Origin: Magnetococcales bacterium
GTDB taxonomy: Bacteria > Pseudomonadota > Magnetococcia > Magnetococcales > Magnetaquicoccaceae
Direction: 5' to 3'
Length of the DNA stretch: 64,000 nt
Assembly (NCBI GenBank): GCA_015231375.1
Contig: JADGBT010000001.1
Coordinates: 62,001 to 126,000, forward strand
Below the pieces are notes generated by a model. The model was not told the origin of the DNA and ran no database searches. It saw only the letters and a list, made by a program, of their open reading frames with translations. The position numbers and the translations under genes were made by a program. Below are positions 44,217 through 53,374 of this stretch, in pieces. Each line of letters begins with the position of its first letter. Position 1 is the stretch's first letter.

Positions 44217-44807
44217 TTAAGCCGATGCCGCCACCATCTGTCTGGCGCACAGTGCCATGCGTCGGATGATGGCCGGATCGTTTTCCGCCTTGGCCACCAG
44301 GATGGCGCCTTCCAGCAAGGAGAAGATCGCTTCGGCCTGTTCCCTGATTCTGGCCGGTTCGGCGGCAGGGGAGCCGGAGCGGAGGGTGGATTCCAGGCGG
44401 GCGATGGTGTCGCGCAGCACCCGCGCCAGAACGAGGCGCAGGCTTTCGTCCCGGGTGCTCATCTCCAAGACCAGATTGCCGAACGGGCACCCTTTGACCG
44501 CTCCGGCTTCGTCGCGGAAGGTTTCCTGGATGGTGGCGACCATGAGAAACAGCCGTTCGATGCGCTCCGGGACCGGCAGATCCTTGGCCAGGGCCTGATC
44601 GAGCAGCGCGATCGAGGCGGCGTGGAACTGTTCCACCACCGCCAGACCCAGATGGCTTTTCGTGGCGAAGAAGTGATAGAAACTCCCCTTGCGCACGCCG
44701 GCGCGGGCGCAGATTTCCTGCACGCCGGCCTGGGCGTAGCCCCCGGCTTGCAGCAGATCCATGCCGCTTTGAATCAATCGTTCCCTGGCATCGCTGGTGC
44801 GTCCCAC
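44217..44807 (-). CDS. TetR/AcrR-family transcriptional regulator
   Basis: The 196-residue repressor has an N-terminal HTH at about 10-55 (ARERLIQSGMDLLQAGGY, VQEICARAGVRKGSFYHFFATKSHLG). The helical ligand-binding domain contains GCPFGNLVLEMS, a pattern frequent in the AcrR/NemR-like subgroup; the Cys there could be redox- or electrophile-sensitive, as inferred from related regulators. GTG start with GGAG about 11 nt upstream. It lies 35 nt downstream of metX on the same strand and converges on the aminomutase-like gene, so it may read out with metX. No efflux gene is adjacent. Confidence 0.88.
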   Translation of the reverse strand: MGRTSDARERLIQSGMDLLQAGGYAQAGVQEICARAGVRKGSFYHFFATKSHLGLAVVEQFHAASIALLDQALAKDLPVPERIERLFLMVATIQETFRDEAGAVKGCPFGNLVLEMSTRDESLRLVLARVLRDTIARLESTLRSGSPAAEPARIREQAEAIFSLLEGAILVAKAENDPAIIRRMALCARQMVAASA

Positions 44808-44842
44808 GGCAGGTTTGCTCCGTTGCCTGGTTGCTTTTGATC

Positions 44843-46033
44843 TTACGGGCCGACTCTGGCCGCCGGGTGCCTGACTTCCTGGTGGAGCCGCTTGAGAAAC
44901 GAACTGAGGGACTCCATGTAGAGAGGATCTTCGATCAGGAAGGCGTCGTGACCGTGCAGGGAGCGGAACTGCTCGAAGGTGACGTTTTTTTGATGCCAGT
45001 TGAGCATCTTGACCAACTCCTTGGAGCGGGAGGTGTCGAAGCGCCAGTCGGTGTCGAAGCTGATCACCAGCAGACGGGCCGTGACTTTTTGCAGCCGTTT
45101 GGCGGAGGTCTCCGGATCCGGGAAGGGATCGAAGTAGTCCATGGCCTTGGTGATGTACAGGTAGGTGTTGGCGTCGAACTTGTTGACGAAAGACGACCCC
45201 TGATAATGCAGATAACTTTCCACGGCGAAGTCGCGCTCGAAGCCGAAGGAGAGTTCCCGCCGGTCTTGCAGTTGGCGTCCGAATTTCTCGTGGAGTCCTT
45301 TTTCCGACAGATAGGTGATGTGGGCCACCATGCGGGCCAAAGCCAGACCGTTGACCGGTCGGGGCACCCCTTCACCGTAGTAGTCGCCGCCGTTGAAACC
45401 CGGATCCACCATGATGGCCTGACGCGCCACCGCGTTGAAGGCGATGTTCTGGGCCGACAGCCGGGGGGTGGAGGCGATGATGATGGAGGCCCGCAGGTCA
45501 TCCGGGTAGTCCAGCGCCCATTGCAAGGCGATCATGCCGCCCATGGAGCCACCGGCCACGGCCAGCAGTCGGGGGATTCCCAGGTGGTCGATCAGGGCTT
45601 TTTGCAGTCGGGCCATGTCGCCGATGGTGATCATGGGAAATTGCAGACCAAAGGGGCGTCCGGTGGCCGGATTGAGGCTGGATGGACCGGTGGTGCCGTC
45701 GCATCCGCCCAGATTGTTGCTGCAAATGACATAAAAACGGTCGGTGTCGAAGGGTTTTCCGGGACCGATGAAGTGGTCCCACCAGCCGGGTTTGCGGTCG
45801 TCCTCCTTGTGGCGTCCGGCGGCGTGGGCATTGCCGGAGAGGGCGTGACAGATCAGCAGCGCGTTGCTTTTGTCGGCGTTGAGGCGACCGTAGGTTTCGT
45901 AGGCGACTCGAACCGGAGCCAAAGAGGCGCCGCAATCGAGGGTCAGGGCGCTGGAACCATCGGTGAAAAGTTCCGCGTGCCTGGTTTGCACGATCCCGAC
46001 CGAGCGGGAGTGGGAGGGTTCGGTGGTGGTCAT
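44843..46033 (-). CDS. metX: Homoserine O-acyltransferase
   Basis: First step of methionine synthesis by acyl transfer to homoserine, an alpha/beta-hydrolase-fold enzyme. The 396 residues include AYETYGRLNADKSNALLICHALSGNAHAAG, DTDRFYVICSNNLGGCDGTTGPSS, VAGGSMGGMIALQWALDYPD (nucleophile Ser), ISFDTDWRF (Asp) and LHGHDAFL (His). MetW, which often follows metX, is absent; a TetR gene follows instead. ATG 46033 is supported by AAGGAA upstream; frames further upstream are read-through without conservation. Acetyl- versus succinyl-CoA use cannot be decided. Confidence 0.95.
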   Translation of the reverse strand: MTTTEPSHSRSVGIVQTRHAELFTDGSSALTLDCGASLAPVRVAYETYGRLNADKSNALLICHALSGNAHAAGRHKEDDRKPGWWDHFIGPGKPFDTDRFYVICSNNLGGCDGTTGPSSLNPATGRPFGLQFPMITIGDMARLQKALIDHLGIPRLLAVAGGSMGGMIALQWALDYPDDLRASIIIASTPRLSAQNIAFNAVARQAIMVDPGFNGGDYYGEGVPRPVNGLALARMVAHITYLSEKGLHEKFGRQLQDRRELSFGFERDFAVESYLHYQGSSFVNKFDANTYLYITKAMDYFDPFPDPETSAKRLQKVTARLLVISFDTDWRFDTSRSKELVKMLNWHQKNVTFEQFRSLHGHDAFLIEDPLYMESLSSFLKRLHQEVRHPAARVGP

Positions 46034-46182
46034 CGGTTCCTTGCAGGCTTGGAGGTGGCTCACGGTGATGGCCTTGCGTATTTTCGATTGTACGTTTTTT
46101 TCGTGGACCAAGGGAAGGGGCGTCATGGCCGTGGAGTGGCCAGGGAAACGGAGGCGGGTGAAGGCGGGAAATATTGGAATCT

Positions 46183-46198
46183 GGGCATGATAGTTGCT
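46183..46198 (+). promoter_or_regulatory. Candidate sigma54 promoter of flhA
   Basis: GGGCATGATAGTTGCT matches the -24/-12 pattern TGGCACGnnnnTTGCW at all but two defined positions, with exact GG-GC spacing. It lies 74 nt before flhA. Confidence 0.65.
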
Positions 46199-46271
46199 TT
46201 GTCGTGTTCCATGGATTCCCCGGTACGAGCCCGGACCCAGTGTGTCGCGGATGTTTGGGAGCGCAAAGAAT

Positions 46272-48347
46272 ATGATGTCATTCTTAAGACGATTCAAGGG
46301 ATTCAATGATATCGTCATGGCCGGTGGGGTCATGGCGGTGCTGGCGATCATGATCGTTCCTGTGCCTCCGTGGCTGTTGGATGTGTTTTTGTCCGTCAAC
46401 ATCTCACTGGGTATCGTCATTCTTCTGACGACCGTTTATGTCCACCGGCCACTGGAATTTTCCTCCTTTCCCAGTGTGTTGCTCATCACCACCATGTTTC
46501 GGCTGGCGCTCAACATCGCCACCACCCGTCTGATCCTGCTGCACGGTGCCGAAGGGGAAGGCGCGGCGGGTGAAGTGATCCGCTCGTTCGGCCAGTTCGT
46601 GGTCGGGGGCAATCCGGTGGTGGGTATGATCATCTTCGGCATTCTGGTGATCATCAACTTCGTGGTCATCACCAAAGGTGCCGGGCGCATCGCCGAAGTG
46701 GCGGCCCGCTTCACCTTGGACAAGATGCCGGGCAAACAGATGGCCATTGACGCGGATCTCAACTCGGGTCTCATCTCCGAGACCGAGGCCAAATCCCGGC
46801 GGCGTGAAATCGAACAGGAATCGGAATTCTTCGGAGCCATGGACGGTGCCTCGAAGTTCGTCCGTGGGGATGCGGTCGCGGGCATCATCATCACCTCCAT
46901 TAACATCATCGGTGGTTTCATCATCGGCGTGGGTCAGCATGGGCTGTCGGCGGCGGATTCGGCCAACATTTACACCATTTTGACCGTGGGTGACGGTCTG
47001 GTGGCGCAGATTCCGGCCCTGGTGATCTCCACCGCCGCCGGTTTTCTGGTGACCCGCGCTTCCTCGGACGAAAATCTCGGGGATCACATCGGTGGTCAGG
47101 TCACGGCTCAGCCCCGGGTGATTCTGTTGAGCGCCGGTGTGCTGGGACTGTTCGCCTTGATACCGGGCATGCCCACGGTGCCGTTCGCGCTGCTGGCCAT
47201 CCTGATGGGAGTATGGGCCTATTTTCTCTTCAAGCGGTTGGAGACCGTGGAGCTGGTCTCGGCCCGCAAGGAGACCGTACGGGCGCAAACCGAGGCCCTG
47301 GTGGAAGAGCCCATCGAGAATTTCCTCGCCCTGGACCTGCTGCGTCTGGATGTGGGCTATGGGTTGATCTCTTTGGTGGACGAGAGCCAACAGGGTACCT
47401 TGCTGGAAAAGATCCGTTCGATTCGCAAGCAGTTCGCGGCGGATATGGGCTTTGTGGTGCCGCCGATCCACATCAAGGACAATTTGCAGTTCAGACCCGG
47501 TGAGTATGCCTTCATGATCCGGGGCGTGGAAGTGGGACGGGGGGAACTCAAGCCGTCGCAATTCTTGGCCATGGAAGGGGGCGCGGTCTCTGGACGGATC
47601 GACGGTTATCCGACCATCGAACCGGCTTTCGGTCTGCCGGCCTTGTGGATCTCCGCCCATGACCGCGAGCGGGCCGAGATGATGGGCTACACGGTGGTGG
47701 ATCCGGCCACGGTGCTGGCCACCCACATCACGGAGTTGGTCCACACCCACGCCCATGAGATGCTCAACCGTCAGGAGGTGCAAAACCTGTTGGATCTGAC
47801 CGCCAAGAGCCAGCCCAAGCTGGTGGAGGAGTTGATCCCCCATGTGATCACCCTCGGAACGTTGCAGAAGGTCTTGCAGGGATTGTTGCGGGAACGGGTT
47901 TCGGTGCGGGACATGAGCACCATTCTGGAGACTGTTTCCGATTATGCCCGCGTGGTCAAGCAGCCTTCCCAGTTGGTGGAGTTGACCCGTCAGGCGTTGG
48001 CGCGCTCTTTGGTGACCCGTTATCTGGATGAGGATGGCCGTCTTTCGGCGCTGATCCTGGGGGCGGACGCGGAGAATCTGGTCAACGAGGCGATCGTGGA
48101 CGGGGAGTATGGCTCCTATCTGTCGTTGGCGCCACGGGCGGCGGGTCTGCTGATGGTGCGCATCCGCGAATCCGTGGACCGCATCGCCTCGCAGGTGCAG
48201 CAGCCGGTGATCATCACCGGTGCCCGGGCGCGGCCCTTTTTCAAGCAGGCGGCGGAAGCCACCTTGCCCCATTTGGCGGTGCTGTCGCAAAACGAAATTC
48301 CCACGAACATTCCGGTACACTCTCTTGGGACGGTGACGCTCTCGTAA
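46272..48347 (+). CDS. flhA: Flagellar export apparatus protein FlhA
   Basis: Inner-membrane component of the flagellar type III export gate; its C-terminal cytoplasmic ring receives substrates. The 691-residue length is typical. The N-terminal half has about eight membrane segments with VNISLGIVILLTTVYV and the FHIPEP-family signature SFPSVLLITTMFRLALNIATTRLIL, then AGRIAEVAARFTLDKMPGKQMAIDADLNSG. The C-terminal half (about 340-691) is soluble. Two ATGs (46272, 46275) are possible. Stop is 38 nt before flhF. A sigma54-type element lies upstream, suggesting FlrA/FleQ-like hierarchical control. Confidence 0.97.
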   Translation: MMSFLRRFKGFNDIVMAGGVMAVLAIMIVPVPPWLLDVFLSVNISLGIVILLTTVYVHRPLEFSSFPSVLLITTMFRLALNIATTRLILLHGAEGEGAAGEVIRSFGQFVVGGNPVVGMIIFGILVIINFVVITKGAGRIAEVAARFTLDKMPGKQMAIDADLNSGLISETEAKSRRREIEQESEFFGAMDGASKFVRGDAVAGIIITSINIIGGFIIGVGQHGLSAADSANIYTILTVGDGLVAQIPALVISTAAGFLVTRASSDENLGDHIGGQVTAQPRVILLSAGVLGLFALIPGMPTVPFALLAILMGVWAYFLFKRLETVELVSARKETVRAQTEALVEEPIENFLALDLLRLDVGYGLISLVDESQQGTLLEKIRSIRKQFAADMGFVVPPIHIKDNLQFRPGEYAFMIRGVEVGRGELKPSQFLAMEGGAVSGRIDGYPTIEPAFGLPALWISAHDRERAEMMGYTVVDPATVLATHITELVHTHAHEMLNRQEVQNLLDLTAKSQPKLVEELIPHVITLGTLQKVLQGLLRERVSVRDMSTILETVSDYARVVKQPSQLVELTRQALARSLVTRYLDEDGRLSALILGADAENLVNEAIVDGEYGSYLSLAPRAAGLLMVRIRESVDRIASQVQQPVIITGARARPFFKQAAEATLPHLAVLSQNEIPTNIPVHSLGTVTLS

Positions 48348-48385
48348 GGGCGTGATGTCAGAACTGTCAAGGATTCGACCGTATC

Positions 48386-49666
48386 ATGAACATTACAAAA
48401 TTTCAGGCGCGGGACATGCGGGAAGCGCTCCAGATCGTCAAGGAGCAGTTGGGTCCCGATGCGGTGATTCTCTCCACCCGGAGTATTCGGGAGAAGGGAC
48501 CGGGGGGGTTGGCCCTGGGCAAGACCATGATCGAGGTGAGCGCCTGTCCCAGTCCGGCGGCGCAGGGAGGGGCCGGAGGGGGAGCGCGCACCGAGCCGGG
48601 TCGTTTTTCGGCGGTGGTGGATGATCCCATCGAACGCGCGGAACCGGAAATATCGGCCCGCGCCTCCGAACCCCGCGCCAGACCCGAGCGCAATTCCGCC
48701 CAGGCCAACACCCGCGCGGTGGGATCGGTGGGACCGGGAACGACCGCCCGCACCCAGGCCGCGAGCCGGGATTCGGCCCGGGATTCAAATCGGGATTCGG
48801 CCCGGGATGCGTACCGGGATGTGGAACCGACGATGCCTTCGCCGATCGTGCAGAGTCTGGGGGATCTGCCGCCGGAGTTTCCTTTGGTGGGGGACGCCTC
48901 GGGCCTGGACGTGATGGGCAAGCGTCACTACGGCACCTTGTTGATGCACGGCGTGGAAGAGCCGATTGCGCGCAAGATCGCCATGATGGATCAATCCGGC
49001 AAGGAGCGGGGTCTGGATGTGGCCTTCTCCCGCACCCTGAAATTCCGTGATCCGCTGGATGGCAAGTCGCGGGTGATCGTGCTGGTGGGGCCGACGGGTG
49101 TTGGCAAAACCACGACACTCGCCAAACTGGCGGCGGATCTGATTCTGAATCGTCAACGTTCCGTGGGCATGATCACCCTGGATACCTTCCGGGTCGGGGC
49201 CGTGGCCCAGTTGGAAACCTACGCCAAGCTGTTGCAGGTGCGTCTGGTGGTGGCGCGCACCCTGTCGGAGGTCAAGGCCGGATTGCACTCGTTGAACCGC
49301 TGCGATTTCGTGCTGGTGGACACGGTGGGCTCCAGTCCCTACAACCGGCGTCAGGTCAACTCCACCGCCGGACTGCTGCCCATCATGGGGGATGACCGGG
49401 AGGTGATCCTGACCATGGCCGCCAATGTGCGCGAAACCGAGCAGCAGGCCATTTTTCGACGCTTTTCGGTGTTGAGGCCCACGGGATTGATCTTCACCAA
49501 GCTCGACGAGACCGTCACCTACGGGGGCATCCTGAATGTGGCGGTGCGGGCCGGATTGCCCTTGACCATGTATACCGACGGCCAACGGGTGCCGGAGAAT
49601 CTGGGCTGGATGTCTCCGAAGACCATGGCCCGCTGGTTTCTGGAAGAGCGGGATCTGGATCAGTAA
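48386..49666 (+). CDS. flhF: Flagellar SRP-like GTPase FlhF
   Basis: Signal-recognition-type GTPase that marks the flagellated pole. The 426 residues comprise an N-terminal domain (MNITKFQARDMREALQIVKEQLGPDAVILSTRSI), a Pro/Ala/Arg-rich linker (about 55-150) with RDSARD-type repeats, and the NG domain: GPTGVGKTTTLAKLAADL (P-loop), ITLDTFRVGAVAQLETYA, LVDTVGSS (G3) and IFTKLDETVTYGGILNV (G4 TKLD). Normal FlhF G3 is DTxGx; DTVGSS fits. The RDS repeats and linker are not conserved features. Gene order flhA-flhF-flhG-fliA supports polar flagellation. Confidence 0.96.
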   Translation: MNITKFQARDMREALQIVKEQLGPDAVILSTRSIREKGPGGLALGKTMIEVSACPSPAAQGGAGGGARTEPGRFSAVVDDPIERAEPEISARASEPRARPERNSAQANTRAVGSVGPGTTARTQAASRDSARDSNRDSARDAYRDVEPTMPSPIVQSLGDLPPEFPLVGDASGLDVMGKRHYGTLLMHGVEEPIARKIAMMDQSGKERGLDVAFSRTLKFRDPLDGKSRVIVLVGPTGVGKTTTLAKLAADLILNRQRSVGMITLDTFRVGAVAQLETYAKLLQVRLVVARTLSEVKAGLHSLNRCDFVLVDTVGSSPYNRRQVNSTAGLLPIMGDDREVILTMAANVRETEQQAIFRRFSVLRPTGLIFTKLDETVTYGGILNVAVRAGLPLTMYTDGQRVPENLGWMSPKTMARWFLEERDLDQ

Positions 49667-49684
49667 GGTACGAAATTGCGCGTT

Positions 49685-49700
49685 TGGAATGCGAATTGCA
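49685..49700 (+). promoter_or_regulatory. Candidate sigma54 promoter of flhG-fliA
   Basis: TGGAATGCGAATTGCA matches TGGCACGnnnnTTGCW at all but two defined positions, with correct spacing. It sits in the 115-nt gap between flhF and flhG. Confidence 0.7.
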
Positions 49701-49781
49701 TGTCTTGTGATGATACCAACTTTTTGATCCGTGCTGATCCGGCGGATCCCGGTTATGGGATGTCGCGGTGGCGGGGGAGTC

Positions 49782-50732
49782 ATGATTAAGGATCTGGACA
49801 ATCAAGTCGCCACATTGAAGGAACTTGCCGAGCGTCGCAGGACCGGCGCTCTGACGCGGGGATCGTTGGCCACGCCTCCGGTCAACGAGGAGTTGTCGCA
49901 GCGTCGGGTGCCTCACACCATGGCCATCACCAGTGGCAAGGGCGGGGTGGGCAAGACCCTGGTGACGGTCAATCTGGCGATCCAGTATGCCCGTCAGGGG
50001 CTGAAGGTGCTGTTGATCGACGCGGATCTGGGATTGGCCAACATCGACGTGGTGTTGGGGATCTCTTCTCCGGAGTATACCATTCAGGATGTGCTGGAGG
50101 GTCATCTGACTTTGGATCAGGTGGCGATCCAGGGGCCGGAAGGGATCACCATTTTGCCGGCGGCGTCGGGTGTGGCGGGTCTGTCGGCCCTCACCGAAGA
50201 GCAGAAGATGGCCCTGATGGACCACATCGACCACTGGAACGCGGAGTTCGACGTGGTGCTGGTGGATACCGGCGCGGGCATTTCGGAGAATGTGCGCTTC
50301 TTTGTGCTGGCGGTGGAGCGGATCATGGTGGTGGCCACGCCCGATCCCACCAGCGTGACCGACGCTTACGCCTTGATGAAGGTGTTGTTCTTGAACCATC
50401 GGGCTTCGCATTTCGATCTGGTGGTCAATCAGGTGCGCGACGAGGCCGAAGCCAAGGATGTCTATCGCACTCTGTCCCAGGTGGCGGACAAATTCTTGAA
50501 TATCGTGTTGAATTTCGTCGGGTCGATCCCGGAGGACGCGTTGTTGGCCCAGTCGGTGCGGGTGCAAAAGCCGGTCTCCGTCTCTCATCCGGACGCGGTG
50601 GTTTCCAGGGCGTTTTTGAAGCTGTCCACGAGCCTGATGCGTCTGTGGCGGGAGAAACGTCAGGAGGAGGGGAGAATGATCTTCTTCTGGCGTCGGCTGT
50701 TGCGGGACACCCACGAGCAATCCGGGTCGTGA
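49782..50732 (+). CDS. flhG: MinD-like ATPase FlhG (FleN), flagellar number regulator
   Basis: The 316-residue P-loop ATPase has a deviant Walker A TSGKGGVGKTLVTVNLA, LLIDADLGLANIDVVLG, VLVDTGAGISENVRFF and the family-typical ATPDPTSVTDAYALMK. The N-terminal DLDNQVATLKELAERRR resembles the DQAxxLR activation helix that stimulates FlhF. The C-terminal region (about 255-316) contains basic and aromatic residues suited to membrane contact. GGGGAG lies just before the ATG. FlhG limits flagellar number and, in polar flagellates, also restrains FleQ-type activators. Confidence 0.95.
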   Translation: MIKDLDNQVATLKELAERRRTGALTRGSLATPPVNEELSQRRVPHTMAITSGKGGVGKTLVTVNLAIQYARQGLKVLLIDADLGLANIDVVLGISSPEYTIQDVLEGHLTLDQVAIQGPEGITILPAASGVAGLSALTEEQKMALMDHIDHWNAEFDVVLVDTGAGISENVRFFVLAVERIMVVATPDPTSVTDAYALMKVLFLNHRASHFDLVVNQVRDEAEAKDVYRTLSQVADKFLNIVLNFVGSIPEDALLAQSVRVQKPVSVSHPDAVVSRAFLKLSTSLMRLWREKRQEEGRMIFFWRRLLRDTHEQSGS

Positions 50733-50745
50733 TCGAGGGGGCGTG

Positions 50746-51522
50746 ATGTCCAAGAAAGTGGATAGCGTCCGGGATCCTGCGGACAATGATCAGGGTCAGA
50801 CCTGGGAAGGGTTGACCCGGGATCAGGTCATCCTCAAATATGCCCCGATCGTCAAATACGTGGCGAGCCGGATTTCGATGAAACTGCCCCAGTCGGTGGA
50901 TATCGACGATCTGATCCAGGTGGGTATCCTGGGATTGATCGACGCGGTATCCAAATTCGATCCGCATCGGGGCATCAAGTTTCAGACCTACGCGGAGTTC
51001 CGGGTGCGGGGCGCGATTCTGGACGAATTGCGTTCCATGGACTGGGTGCCGCGCGCGGTGCGTCAGACCGCCTCCCAGATCCAGGAGACCTATCTGCTCC
51101 TGGAAGGCCAGCAGGGCAAGGCGGTGGAGGATCTGGAGGTGGCCGCCCATCTGGGGTTGTCTCTGGACGAGTTCTATCGCAATCTTGACGCGGTGCGCGG
51201 GATCGCGATTTTGTCGTTCGACGATTTGCGGCCCTCCCTGGACGAGGAGGAGTGGGATGTGCTCGACATCCTGGCGGATCCGGACATCGTGGATCCGGTG
51301 GACAGCATCGGATTGAATGAATTGCGTTTCTCTCTTTCCGAGGCGATTTCCGCACTGCCGGAAAAGGAAAGATTGGTGGTCACGCTCTATTATTTTGAAG
51401 AGTTGACCATGAGCGAAATCGGGGAGGTGTTGGGCTTGACCGAGTCCCGCATCTCCCAGTTGCACAGCAAGGCCGCCATGCGCATGCGGGCGCGGATGCG
51501 ACGGGGATCGGGGCGAACGTGA
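50746..51522 (+). CDS. fliA: Flagellar sigma factor sigma28 (FliA)
   Basis: Alternative sigma factor for late flagellar genes. The 258 residues include region 2 (VKYVASRISMKLPQSVDIDDLIQVGILGLIDAVSKFDPHRGIKFQTYAEFRVRGAILDELRSMDW), region 3 and region 4 (LPEKERLVVTLYYFEELTMSEIGEVLGLTESRISQLHSKA). GAGGGG precedes ATG 50746. The gene starts 13 nt after flhG, and its stop overlaps the GTG of the next gene (GTGA). The anti-sigma factor FlgM is not in the window. Confidence 0.96.
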   Translation: MSKKVDSVRDPADNDQGQTWEGLTRDQVILKYAPIVKYVASRISMKLPQSVDIDDLIQVGILGLIDAVSKFDPHRGIKFQTYAEFRVRGAILDELRSMDWVPRAVRQTASQIQETYLLLEGQQGKAVEDLEVAAHLGLSLDEFYRNLDAVRGIAILSFDDLRPSLDEEEWDVLDILADPDIVDPVDSIGLNELRFSLSEAISALPEKERLVVTLYYFEELTMSEIGEVLGLTESRISQLHSKAAMRMRARMRRGSGRT

Positions 51523-52028
51523 ATATCTGGAATCTTCTCATCGTGCTATGTTTCATAGCCCTTTATCTGGCTGTCTCCCTGGTGTTTTTGCAGGTGCAGA
51601 AACTGCGGGAGGAGATGAAGGTGGTCCGGACCTCCGAACCGGACGTGGAACCGGTGGATACCCTGGAGTGCGTCAACACCGTGCGCCGGGAGATCGCCAA
51701 CCTGGAAGAGCGTCTGGATTCCGCCATACGCGCCATTCCCGAACAGATGCAAAAGGATTTGCAGGGAATTCAGTCGGATCTGCGTTTCATGTCCCGGCCT
51801 GGTCCTGGTTCGGGGAACATGATGGGTATGGGTATGGGCGGACATGGGAGCAAGCTTTCCGAAAACAATGGCCCGGCCAGCATGTCGGATGCCTATCGGG
51901 AAGCCCGTCTGTTGCTGTCCAACGGCGTGGACGAGGACCGGGTGGTCAACGAAACCGGTCTGGCCGTGGAAGAGGTGAGTCTTTTGAAGCGTCTGCATCG
52001 CAATCAGCAGGAGGATCGGGATCTATGA
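51519..52028 (+). CDS. DUF2802-type membrane-anchored protein of the flagellar cluster
   Basis: The 169-residue protein has an N-terminal membrane helix (LLIVLCFIALYLAVSLVFLQV, about 5-25), a coiled coil (about 28-90), a Met/Gly-rich linker (MMGMGMGGHGSK) and a short C-terminal helical unit (MSDAYREARLLLSNGVDEDRVVNETGLAVEEVSLLKRL). The C-terminal unit has an HTH-like outline and matches DUF2802, commonly encoded near fliA and chemotaxis genes. Function unknown. The GTG start overlaps the fliA stop by 4 nt. Confidence 0.82.
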   Translation: MNIWNLLIVLCFIALYLAVSLVFLQVQKLREEMKVVRTSEPDVEPVDTLECVNTVRREIANLEERLDSAIRAIPEQMQKDLQGIQSDLRFMSRPGPGSGNMMGMGMGGHGSKLSENNGPASMSDAYREARLLLSNGVDEDRVVNETGLAVEEVSLLKRLHRNQQEDRDL

Positions 52029-52044
52029 TCGGCGGAGTGGGCCG

Positions 52045-53202
52045 ATGATCCTTTCGGGAGTTCCGCTTCCTCCGGGAGAGACCGCTTCGGTCTCTTCCTC
52101 TTCGCTTGCCCCGCCATCCCCCCCCGAGTTGCTGGAGGGTCGGCTGTTGTCCGGTCGGATCAGTCAACTGGGTCCGGACGGTCACGGTGTGATCCGATTT
52201 CCCAATGGCAGTGGTTTTTCATTTTCCGGAGGACAGTCCCTGCGGGTCGGCGAGCAGGTGACGCTGGAGGTCACGCGACTGGTCCCGGAGATCGGTGTGC
52301 GCCTGGTGGCCAGCGAATCCGGCAGCGCCTCCGTCCTGGCCCGGAACGCCGAACAGAGTCTGGCCCGCGCGCCGGATTTGATGGGGCGGTTGATGGTTCT
52401 GACGGGTCTGTCCCGTGGTGGGGCCAGCGGTAGTGCTTTGACCGCCTCTTTGGGGGGGCGGACACCGGTGTTGCTGGTGGGGCGGGAGAGTCTGGCATCG
52501 GTGATCCAGCGGGCCTTGCCCAATCTTTCCGCCGAGGCGTTGTTCAAGGGGGATCTGTCGGGCTTGACGCAACTTTTGGAAGGGGGCAGTCGTCAGGAGG
52601 TGACCAGCGCGGTGCGTCTGGTGCGTCAGGCCGCCGATCTGTTGCAGCAGGAAAAAGGCGTGGGAGCCGGGACGGTGGCCGGGAGCGCCGGGGAGGGGAG
52701 CGAGGTGGCGGGTGCCCGTCATGCGTTGCAGCGTCTCGGAGACCTGTTGGCCATGCAGCAGATCCTGCCCCACACTGCGTCGACTTCGGAGGATGGCGCG
52801 GCTTTGCTGGGTTATCGTCTTTTCTGGTTGAACGAAGGGGGGTTGGGGGAGGTGGTCTGGCGCAAGGAGCGGGAGAAGCGCAAACGTGGAGGGCGTCAGG
52901 GGGATGAGTCGGTGTTGTCGGTGCTGTTGTCTTTGAACATGACCCGCATGGGCATGGTGCAGGCCCGTCTGGTGTTGGGGGAGGGGATGCTGGCGGTGGG
53001 GATCTCCGCCGGAGAGGAGGAGACTCTCTCTGCGTTGCGGGGCGACATCGGGGCGTTGCGGCAAGGATTGCTGGATGCGGGATTGCCGTTGCGTGCCTTG
53101 GACCTGACCATGTTGGGCGAGGGGGGCATGAAGGCCGAACGGGCCGAATTCCTCGGCATGGGCACCACGGAGGGGGGTGGGGGGTTCAGGACCGAGGCGT
53201 AA
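52045..53202 (+). CDS. FliK-like flagellar hook-length control protein
   Basis: The 385-residue protein has a Ser/Pro-rich N-terminus (about 1-30). The C-terminal region (about 285-355) has the Flg_hook pattern of FliK (VLLSLNMTRMGMVQARLVLGEGMLAVGISA, then LRQGLLDAGLPLRALDL). FliK measures hook length and triggers the export-specificity switch through FlhB. The middle region is poorly conserved, as in other FliK proteins. GGAG lies upstream of the ATG, 17 nt after the DUF2802 gene. It could also be a FliK-domain paralogue rather than FliK itself, since the hook genes are not in the window. Confidence 0.7.
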   Translation: MILSGVPLPPGETASVSSSSLAPPSPPELLEGRLLSGRISQLGPDGHGVIRFPNGSGFSFSGGQSLRVGEQVTLEVTRLVPEIGVRLVASESGSASVLARNAEQSLARAPDLMGRLMVLTGLSRGGASGSALTASLGGRTPVLLVGRESLASVIQRALPNLSAEALFKGDLSGLTQLLEGGSRQEVTSAVRLVRQAADLLQQEKGVGAGTVAGSAGEGSEVAGARHALQRLGDLLAMQQILPHTASTSEDGAALLGYRLFWLNEGGLGEVVWRKEREKRKRGGRQGDESVLSVLLSLNMTRMGMVQARLVLGEGMLAVGISAGEEETLSALRGDIGALRQGLLDAGLPLRALDLTMLGEGGMKAERAEFLGMGTTEGGGGFRTEA

Positions 53203-53234
53203 AATATGTCAATTTTTGAAAAAAAAGCGGGGGT

Positions 53235-53260
53235 CTGGGGGATTCTTCCCCCAGGGTTTT
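53235..53260 (+). terminator. Terminator-like hairpin after the fliA-fliK-like operon
   Basis: A perfect 8-bp stem (53235-53242 with 53247-53254), a 4-nt TTCT loop and then GGTTTT lie 33 nt after the FliK-like gene. Confidence 0.65.
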
Positions 53261-53374
53261 GACTTTAAAAAATATACAATATTAAATCTTGCTATTAAAT
53301 TTATATTAAATTTTATTTTTTTAAAGTCCCAAGGGCTTCGCCCTTGGATCCCACCAGGGGCCAATGGCCCCTGG
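53261..53374. repeat. AT-rich island with nested inverted repeats
   Basis: A 12-bp inverted repeat (53261-53272 with 53317-53328) encloses a strongly AT-rich core. Two further perfect hairpins lie beside it: 53329-53336/53340-53347 (8 bp, 3-nt loop) and 53354-53362/53366-53374 (9 bp, 3-nt loop). No coding potential. This looks like a dispersed palindromic intergenic element that may also terminate the convergent usp gene. Confidence 0.75.

Noticed and set aside
53235-53374. Insertion sequence remnant
   Set aside because: Inverted repeats are present, but there is no transposase fragment and no visible target duplication; described as a palindromic intergenic element instead.
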